5,062 bases of DNA from an uncultured Bacteroidales bacterium. Its GTDB lineage: Bacteria; Bacteroidota; Bacteroidia; Bacteroidales; Muribaculaceae. A program made the position numbers and the translations under genes. Positions 1-5,062 of the stretch are shown here, in pieces (positions within the stretch are counted from its first letter, which is position 1; every line of letters starts with the position of its first letter). The notes under the pieces were generated by a model. It was not told the DNA's origin and did no database searches. It was given only the letters and a program-made list of their open reading frames with translations. The DNA lies in assembly GCA_947175585.1 (NCBI GenBank), contig CAMWNL010000167.1:1-5062 (forward strand). Direction: 5' to 3'.

Positions 1-109
1 ATTGTACACCACGGGTGAGGACGGTGAAATATATGGCGACGATAAGCAGAGAGACTATCAGGATATAGTCTGAAATGAAACTGCCGATTGTCTGAATCAG
101 GTCTAACAT
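1..109 (-). CDS. Membrane transporter N-terminus, probable AGCS-family sodium:alanine/glycine symporter (partial)
   Basis: Only the first 36 codons are present; the gene runs off the left edge. The start is the ATG at 109-107, the only plausible start because the gap before it is closed by stops. The peptide begins MLDLIQTIGSFISDYI and continues with a strongly hydrophobic stretch (about residues 13-30) that ends in YFTVLTRGVQ. An amphipathic N-terminus, a first membrane helix and then an 'FT..TR.VQ' segment are typical of the AGCS family (amino acid carrier protein), inner-membrane symporters that import alanine or glycine with sodium. It lies 17 bases after the upstream tamB-like gene on the same strand, so co-transcription is likely. 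No clear Shine-Dalgarno is visible in the A/T-rich spacer, which is common in Bacteroidota. The family call rests on a short fragment; another polytopic transporter remains possible. Confidence 0.62.
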   Translation of the reverse strand, partial: MLDLIQTIGSFISDYILIVSLLIVAIYFTVLTRGVQ

Positions 110-120
110 CAGGAAAACAA

Positions 121-129
121 TTATCACTA
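121..129 (-). other. Three consecutive in-frame stop codons ending the tamB-like gene
   Basis: Read on the minus strand, the tamB-like frame ends TAG (129-127) and is followed immediately by TGA (126-124) and TAA (123-121). All three stop codons are in the same frame. This gives a fail-safe end to a very long protein just before the downstream transporter start at 109. The triplets are seen directly; a protective role against readthrough is inference. Confidence 0.8.
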
Positions 130-3100
130 GTCGGTTAACGGATCGATCGGATGGGCAATAGAGTCGGGGAGGACGATTTTTGTCGAATCGGGTTCGACTG
201 ATTTGAATTCAAGTTCGAGACCGATTTTCTTTTTGGGCCGCAGGAAACCGAAGAAATTATCAAAATCTTTTTTGAATACGAGTCCGACGCCTTGCGTAGT
301 CTGGGCTGTGCGGACATAATAGTTCTGGTCATTATAGCGGTTGTAAGCTTTCAATCTCCATGACCCTTTGGGGTTGAGCAGATATTCAATATCGAAATCA
401 CCTATAAACTGATTAGTGTTAAGCGTCTTGTCACGATAACCGAAATTGCCGTTAAAGAGCAGACGATTGTTAAGCAGACGGCTTGAAAGAGCGACGTCAA
501 CTTCGACATCAGAGAAGTCACCACGGTCGCTCCGGAGGTTTGGTGCGATGCTCCAGTCATCGCTAAGTTTTCCGAGCATACTGCTTAACTGACTCGAAAT
601 CGTCGAAGATGCGACTGAAAACAGTTCATTTCCCTTGGTCGTCGATGCCATATAATCAGGAGTGTAGAAACGATTGAGAGCAAGAAGATAGATAATCTGA
701 CGGTTCATCATTTCTTTTGTGCTGACGATGCTTCTGACTTTTCGATATGTATCTTGAGTGAGAGTAGGGAATTCAAGGTCAAAGTCAATGTCGGGCTGAC
801 GCATGTCGCCGGTGACTTTCAAGAGAGCATGAACAGGTACGTTTGTGCGGTTGAGATCCTTATCAAGAAGGAAAGACTCATCGAGATCACTGAGGTTGGC
901 ATTAACTCCATAAGAAGCCTGAATATTGAGCTGAGCAGAGTATGGATCTCCGTGGAAAGCGATCGTGCTGCCCTCTTTGATAGTAAAGTCTTTGATGATA
1001 ATATCCTGGAGCGTGAAATTGTAATTACCGTGATTGAGAGTATATGTGCCATACATCTTGAGGTCGTTGTTGACGGACTCGTAGGTCAGACGCAGGTTAC
1101 CCGAGCCATTAGCTTTAATCTCATCACCACCGACAGGATCCATCACAAGAACCATGCGCGCGTCAGGAGTGATTGTCATCTGCAAGTCCATATTGTAGGC
1201 CGACGGCGAATCGTTGTTGTCAGCCCCGAGACGCTCTCGTAATTGACGTACAACGGTAGGAATATTATCTGCGGCCATTATAGAGTCATGCAAAGCTTTA
1301 GCACGACGGTCAGTGAAGGTTATAAATGAATACTCGTCGGCATCAAGGCGGTCGGAAAGCACGAAATTAAAGACCGATTTCGGTGCGGTCGTCATGTTGA
1401 CTCCTATATTGACGACACCGGGTTCTCCGGAGATGGTAGCCCGGCCATTGCCGTAAATCGTGCCATACCAGTCGGGACTGAGGCGCGAGTCGACATTATA
1501 GCTAAGGAAGTCACGCGCATCAGTAACAGAAAAATTAAAGGACGGTTCCTTGAAGAATTTATGACGGACAACGCCGTTGAGAGTGGCTGTATGGCCGTTT
1601 TCATCATAAATGATTATATCTTTGATATCAATTGATCCCGGCTCCAAATGAATGGAGTCGGTAGCCGAATACCAAGTGTTGGTGAAATCAATCTTAATTT
1701 TAAGGTCTTCGGCAAAAACATCACCCTCCATGTCGATATATTTGAATGTGCCGAATAGTCTTGCCTTACCGGATGCATATCCTTCAAGATCGGAAGCAAA
1801 TGCCGACATAAATGGTTTCATGAATCCCACGGGTGTATGATCAACATTGAAATTTATATCCAGAGCTTCGCCGGCAGGGTAGATGTCGCCTGATATGTGA
1901 GACATATTACCGTGGAAGCCTTCGACCTCGGCATTAAGATTGAACGCCTGTTTTTCACTATCCCAGAACGCAACGACATCGGCGTTACCAAGAACACATC
2001 TGTTATAGCTGATACTGTCGACATGCAGATTATCACAATAAAGTTCCGGGTTACCGGTCAGCAGAGCCTGCCCTTTGAATGTTCCGCTTGCTGTGCCGCC
2101 TATCAGCGCTTTGTCGATTTCGAGTGTCTCGAATATATCAAGCATCGCAATGTCGGTAAGGACTATATCGATTGTGTCATCATCGTTGTCGGAAACTATG
2201 CCGTTAATGTCAATAGACTTGTGACCGGATGCAAGTGCGAAATTATTAATCGAGTAGCGTTTGGGTTCTATTGATATCCACGACGGGTTGACAGCCCAGA
2301 CATCGTTGCCAAAAGTTATAGTGCCCGGTTTGAACGCGATTGTCGTAGAAAGCTGATTGGTCAGATCACGAGAGAATAAAGTCGAGAAGTTGAAAGCTCC
2401 ATTAATGGGAATCTTCCTTTCTATGATCCAGTCGATATTGCTGTCCATACGATTATTTCGGCCGTTGAGAACTGCCGTCATTGACAGAGGGCCTTTCTTT
2501 GTGGGCATCTTTATGTTAAAACGTAGGTTTGAACTATTGGAATCTGCATCAATATCGGCTGTGAGCGACGTGTTTTCAATAATTTTGTCACCTTGGAGCA
2601 GATAAGGCGCAGTAACAGATAATGATGCGGCACGATGCTGAGATGAAAAATGTCCATTGATATCAATCGGATATATTACAGCCATCGGCAGATTGAGGAA
2701 TTTGCAAAGTTGTTCGCATGCACCGACTTTGATATTATAGACAAAGTTGTTGTCGCGCTCAGTCTCCGGAGCAGGCTCAAATCGTTCGGAATAGAGCGCA
2801 GGGAAAACCGAGGCCGCTATTTCATTGAAATCCCGCGGCAGAGTAGATAATCTATAGTTGCCGTTGATGTAGGCATTAATAATATCTGAAGTCAGCAATA
2901 ATCCCGGTGAATCGGTATTAGGAAATGTCTCAAGATTGAGATATGCGAGTTTTAAGTCTGATGTTGACGGGTCATCATCAGCAAAAGATATATCCAAAAT
3001 CGCAAGTTTGCCGGTCAGGTCATCGATGTTGTCAAAATCAAAATCAGCGTAAGCGGATGCCGAGAGAGAGTATTCGGGAAATTTATCAGTTAAGCCGAGT

Positions 3101-4716
3101 GCATGTGGTTTGAAATGGTCGATATGTAGGGCAGCCTCGACAGTCTTATGTCCATGAGTCATGTCCAATGAGCAGTTACCGCTAAACTGGATGTTAGGAT
3201 CCGTAGAATTAATTTCAGCTGACAGATGTGATGGATCTGCATCAACAGATAGAGACAAGCCTGCGTAGCGGTTGCCTTTAAACGCAAATGCGGCTGAATC
3301 AAGTCGGGCTGTGATGTTATGCGTCTTACCGGCGATTTTCACATTAGAGGAGAGTACTCCGTGAAATGCAGTCGGTGTATTGGGAGAATGAATGAATGAC
3401 AGATCATCAAAATTAATCCCAGCGTTAGACTTTATAGTTAAAGTCTTGAATGTATCAGGTGTGGAATAATGTCCGGTCAAGGTCATGGCGTTGTCACCAA
3501 GAGCCAGACGCGCCCTGATGTCTGAATCACTTAATCGTCCGGCGGCTGTAGCCGAAAATGAGAGATTATCGTTCGGTCTAAGCGAGACGAGTTGTCCCGC
3601 GACTGCGTCGCGTGTTTTCTGCGGAAGAAGAGATAAAAGCGAATTTATACCGGTTTTGTTGGCGGAGAATCGGAGGTCGTTAAGCCTATAGTCGGATTCA
3701 ACTCCTCCGGGAATACTATCAATATAGACGGAAATCGTCCCTGCAAAATTTTCATCTGTCTGTGAAAGCGTCAGGCGGTCGATGCTGAGGCGTTCAGGTG
3801 ACACTTTTCCGTCCAGAATGATTTCAATAGAGTCAGTTAAGCAGCCAAGTTGATGAGCAAAGCCTGAAAAATCGGGAGGATAAAAGATGCTCCCCGGCAT
3901 AATACCGATATCTATACCTTCGGTTTTGAATTTATCATACAGGCCTTTAAATCCATTATAGTCAAGTGTGAACGGACGGAATGAGATTGAAGAACGGGGG
4001 AAAACCAAGGTCAGATTCTCGAGTTCGGAGGCTGTAGAGGTGATTTGCGCAGCGGCATTCAGGTCAGTTAAACTTAAGCCGTTACTTTCGTTAAACGAGA
4101 AGCGTTCAATCTCCACGCGATATTCATCATTAGAAATGCGCGGGATATAAGCGTTTAACATTACATCTTTGAAATATAGATGATTGATGTCGAATACGCT
4201 ATCGCGAACGGGAGCATCGAGGATGTCGAAATGCATTTTGCCGTCTCTGATTATAACCGTATTGACTTTAAGATCGTAGTTGGATTGTCGGGAAGGTTTA
4301 TCTGATTTAAGAGCGCCAAGTATATCGGCGATATTAAGAGGCGCATCTTTCGACGCTTTATAAAGCGAGACTTCCGGAGCATCGATAAGGGCGAAATCGA
4401 CGACAAGTCGACCTGTGCGAAGTAAATGAAAGAAATCGAAAGCGACTGTAATTTCCTTTATGCTTAAAGCCGGCTGACCGAAATCATCACGGGCACTGAT
4501 ATTGTGGATTGATAGTTCTTTGAACGGATGGATTTCGATGTGGCCTAATGATACATCAGTCCCGAGCAGGGCAGAAAGTTCGCTGACGGCAACTTGTCGG
4601 ATATCACTCTGAGCCCACTGTGTTGAAAGAATAATATAGAGGCTGACCGGGACAGCGATCAGCGTGAAACACAGTGTGAGCAAGGTCACTTTAAATATGT
4701 GCCAGACCTTTTTCAT
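127..4716 (-). CDS. tamB: TamB-family (AsmA-like) translocation and assembly module / lipid-transfer protein
   Basis: This is an intact 1529-residue envelope protein. Residues 1-8 are basic/polar and residues 9-31 form one hydrophobic helix, which fits an inner-membrane anchor with the rest in the periplasm. Residues 35-120 resemble the AsmA/TamB N-terminus (LLGTDVSLGHIEI, then 'NISARDDFG' and 'LLRTGRL'). The middle is a long beta-rich, low-cysteine body as expected for a hydrophobic-groove bridge. The C-terminus carries the TamB (DUF490) signatures of Bacteroidota: YGTIYGNGRA (1084-1093), GSGNLRLTY (1204-1212), GTYTLNHGNYNFTLQ from 1223, PDIDFDLEFP (1308-1317), NRQIIYLLALNRF (1338-1350) and beta strands from about 1404 ending in 'GLVFKKDFDNFFGF'. 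Family members partner with TamA or TamL at the outer membrane and act in outer-membrane protein assembly and phospholipid transfer. E. coli TamB is about 1260 residues; Bacteroidota forms are commonly longer. The ATG at 4716 begins MKK directly before the anchor, so the start is well supported. No tamA or tamL gene is visible here. Confidence 0.93.
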   Translation of the reverse strand: MKKVWHIFKVTLLTLCFTLIAVPVSLYIILSTQWAQSDIRQVAVSELSALLGTDVSLGHIEIHPFKELSIHNISARDDFGQPALSIKEITVAFDFFHLLRTGRLVVDFALIDAPEVSLYKASKDAPLNIADILGALKSDKPSRQSNYDLKVNTVIIRDGKMHFDILDAPVRDSVFDINHLYFKDVMLNAYIPRISNDEYRVEIERFSFNESNGLSLTDLNAAAQITSTASELENLTLVFPRSSISFRPFTLDYNGFKGLYDKFKTEGIDIGIMPGSIFYPPDFSGFAHQLGCLTDSIEIILDGKVSPERLSIDRLTLSQTDENFAGTISVYIDSIPGGVESDYRLNDLRFSANKTGINSLLSLLPQKTRDAVAGQLVSLRPNDNLSFSATAAGRLSDSDIRARLALGDNAMTLTGHYSTPDTFKTLTIKSNAGINFDDLSFIHSPNTPTAFHGVLSSNVKIAGKTHNITARLDSAAFAFKGNRYAGLSLSVDADPSHLSAEINSTDPNIQFSGNCSLDMTHGHKTVEAALHIDHFKPHALGLTDKFPEYSLSASAYADFDFDNIDDLTGKLAILDISFADDDPSTSDLKLAYLNLETFPNTDSPGLLLTSDIINAYINGNYRLSTLPRDFNEIAASVFPALYSERFEPAPETERDNNFVYNIKVGACEQLCKFLNLPMAVIYPIDINGHFSSQHRAASLSVTAPYLLQGDKIIENTSLTADIDADSNSSNLRFNIKMPTKKGPLSMTAVLNGRNNRMDSNIDWIIERKIPINGAFNFSTLFSRDLTNQLSTTIAFKPGTITFGNDVWAVNPSWISIEPKRYSINNFALASGHKSIDINGIVSDNDDDTIDIVLTDIAMLDIFETLEIDKALIGGTASGTFKGQALLTGNPELYCDNLHVDSISYNRCVLGNADVVAFWDSEKQAFNLNAEVEGFHGNMSHISGDIYPAGEALDINFNVDHTPVGFMKPFMSAFASDLEGYASGKARLFGTFKYIDMEGDVFAEDLKIKIDFTNTWYSATDSIHLEPGSIDIKDIIIYDENGHTATLNGVVRHKFFKEPSFNFSVTDARDFLSYNVDSRLSPDWYGTIYGNGRATISGEPGVVNIGVNMTTAPKSVFNFVLSDRLDADEYSFITFTDRRAKALHDSIMAADNIPTVVRQLRERLGADNNDSPSAYNMDLQMTITPDARMVLVMDPVGGDEIKANGSGNLRLTYESVNNDLKMYGTYTLNHGNYNFTLQDIIIKDFTIKEGSTIAFHGDPYSAQLNIQASYGVNANLSDLDESFLLDKDLNRTNVPVHALLKVTGDMRQPDIDFDLEFPTLTQDTYRKVRSIVSTKEMMNRQIIYLLALNRFYTPDYMASTTKGNELFSVASSTISSQLSSMLGKLSDDWSIAPNLRSDRGDFSDVEVDVALSSRLLNNRLLFNGNFGYRDKTLNTNQFIGDFDIEYLLNPKGSWRLKAYNRYNDQNYYVRTAQTTQGVGLVFKKDFDNFFGFLRPKKKIGLELEFKSVEPDSTKIVLPDSIAHPIDPLTD

Positions 4717-4726
4717 TTCAGTAGTG

Positions 4727-4734
4727 CGAAGTTA
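4727..4734 (-). promoter_or_regulatory. Candidate Bacteroidota -7 promoter element for the tamB-like gene
   Basis: The minus-strand sequence TAACTTCG matches the Bacteroidota -7 consensus TAnnTTTG at all but one fixed position and ends 10 bases before the ATG. If used, the mRNA leader would be only a few bases long. No convincing TTTG -33 element is found at the usual spacing of about 20 bases. A promoter somewhere in 4717-4790 is expected because a terminator lies just upstream, but this exact site is tentative. Confidence 0.33.
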
Positions 4735-4735
4735 G

Positions 4736-4755
4736 CGAATATTTTCTGATATTCG
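4736..4755. repeat. 7-bp inverted repeat with 6-base spacer upstream of the tamB-like gene
   Basis: CGAATAT (4736-4742) and ATATTCG (4749-4755) are perfect inverted copies separated by six bases. The repeat sits directly upstream of the candidate -7 element, where a regulator bound as a dimer could contact the promoter. The symmetry is seen directly. An operator role is inference, and short A/T-rich palindromes also arise by chance. Confidence 0.35.
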
Positions 4756-4790
4756 GTCTGTTGTAAATGATAAAGTGACTGAATAAGTGT

Positions 4791-4828
4791 GAAAATTAAA
4801 GAGGCCGGTGCGGTTGCACTGGCCTCTT
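4791..4828 (-). terminator. Intrinsic terminator of the TonB-family gene
   Basis: GAGGCC-GGTGC (4801-4811) and GCACT-GGCCTC (4816-4826) pair into an 11-bp G/C-rich stem with one G-T wobble and a GGTT loop. Two further A-T pairs (4799-4800 with 4827-4828) extend it to 13 bp. On the minus strand the stem runs into CTCTTTAATTTTC, a T-rich tail, and it lies 32 bases after the TonB stop codon. This orientation fits termination of the TonB-family transcript and insulation of the tamB-like gene. On the plus strand the hairpin is followed by TTCAAG, which lacks a good T tract, so bidirectional use is unlikely. Confidence 0.78.
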
Positions 4829-4860
4829 CAAGTGGAAGGGATATGGAATTCAAAAGCGAA

Positions 4861-5062
4861 TTACTGCTGGAGCTTGAAGGTCACGGGGAGTGTGTAAGTA
4901 ACTTTCACCGCATTACCGTTGTTACGGCCGGGGTTCCAGTTAGGCATTGCCTTTACAACTCGAAGTGCCTCCTTGTCGAGAGCCGGGTGACGACCGCGGA
5001 GTACGCGAGCGTTCTCGATTGCACCTGTCTTTGATACCACGAATTCAACGATAACCTTACCC
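4861..5062 (-). CDS. TonB-family energy transducer, C-terminal domain (partial, 5' end outside window)
   Basis: Only the last 66 codons plus the TAA stop (4863-4861) are present; the gene continues beyond the right edge. The visible peptide begins GKVIVEFVVSKTGAIENARV, continues through LRGRHPALDKEALRVVKAMP and NWNPGRNNGNAV, and ends KVTYTLPVTFKLQQ. This is the classic TonB C-terminal domain: a 'G.v.v.fvv...G.i....v' strand, the 'lD.eAl.vv..mP.W.PG...G..v' helix and turn, and the closing 'YtlPv.F' strand. Such domains sit in the periplasm and contact the TonB box of outer-membrane receptors to pass on energy from the ExbB/ExbD proton-motive complex. Bacteroidota genomes usually encode several TonB paralogues, so I do not assign a specific symbol. 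The N-terminal anchor and any extra domains, such as a BlaR1/M56-type fusion, cannot be seen. Confidence 0.9.
   Translation of the reverse strand, partial: GKVIVEFVVSKTGAIENARVLRGRHPALDKEALRVVKAMPNWNPGRNNGNAVKVTYTLPVTFKLQQ

Noticed and set aside
754..1242. A 162-codon open frame on the plus strand, antisense to the tamB-like C-terminal region
   Set aside because: It lies entirely within the strongly supported tamB-like gene on the opposite strand. Its translation shows no recognisable domain, and its composition looks like a mirror of the sense codons.
1897..2274. A 125-codon plus-strand open frame
   Set aside because: It is antisense to the middle of the tamB-like gene, with no domain and no plausible promoter. 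It is best explained as a by-product of sense codon use.
3030..3055. Short tandem repeat 'tcaaaa tcaaaa' inside the tamB-like gene
   Set aside because: It simply encodes alternating Asp-Phe residues in a beta strand (DFDFD) and is too short to be a meaningful repeat array.
4669..4680. Cysteine at residue 16 in the sequence LTLC of the tamB-like N-terminus, as a possible lipobox
   Set aside because: The residue before the cysteine is leucine rather than Gly, Ala or Ser, and the hydrophobic stretch continues well past the cysteine. This fits an uncleaved membrane anchor better than a lipoprotein signal.
4789..5034. An 81-codon plus-strand open frame across the terminator and the TonB gene
   Set aside because: It starts inside the terminator region and runs antisense to the clear TonB C-terminal domain. 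Its peptide resembles nothing known.
1..5062. Possible hidden defence, mobile-element or other novel system
   Set aside because: One intact envelope gene fills about 90 percent of the window. The rest is two partial housekeeping-type genes with a terminator and a short promoter gap. There are no transposase remnants, direct-repeat arrays, tRNA-like folds or att-like duplications.

Overview
The window looks like a Bacteroidota chromosome segment, most likely order Bacteroidales. A gut lineage such as Muribaculaceae or Bacteroidaceae is plausible, but this is inferred from protein style and not from a marker gene. The clues are a very long TamB-family protein with the Bacteroidota type of C-terminal domain, a TonB C-terminal domain ending in the 'YTLPVTFKLQ' style common in that phylum, moderate base composition, and starts without clear Shine-Dalgarno sequences.

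All three recognisable genes lie on the minus strand, so transcription runs from high to low coordinates. First comes the 3' end of a TonB-family energy transducer gene (4861-5062, cut by the right edge). A strong intrinsic terminator follows it (about 4791-4828). A short gap (4717-4790) then holds an inverted repeat and a weak candidate promoter for the next gene. The bulk of the window (127-4716) is one intact 1529-residue gene for a TamB/AsmA-like envelope protein. It has an N-terminal membrane anchor, a long AsmA-like beta-rich body and a conserved TamB (DUF490) C-terminus. After three consecutive in-frame stop codons and only 17 bases of spacing, the start of a membrane transporter gene follows (1-109, cut by the left edge). 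It is probably an AGCS-family sodium:alanine/glycine symporter and probably shares the tamB transcript.

TonB and TamB both span the periplasm toward the outer membrane, but the terminator between them argues for separate transcription units, so the adjacency may carry no functional meaning. The TamB partner in the outer membrane (TamA, or the lipoprotein form TamL known in Bacteroidota) is not in this window. I see no RNA genes, mobile elements, CRISPR arrays or other accessory cargo. This is an ordinary housekeeping region, and I found no convincing undescribed system.
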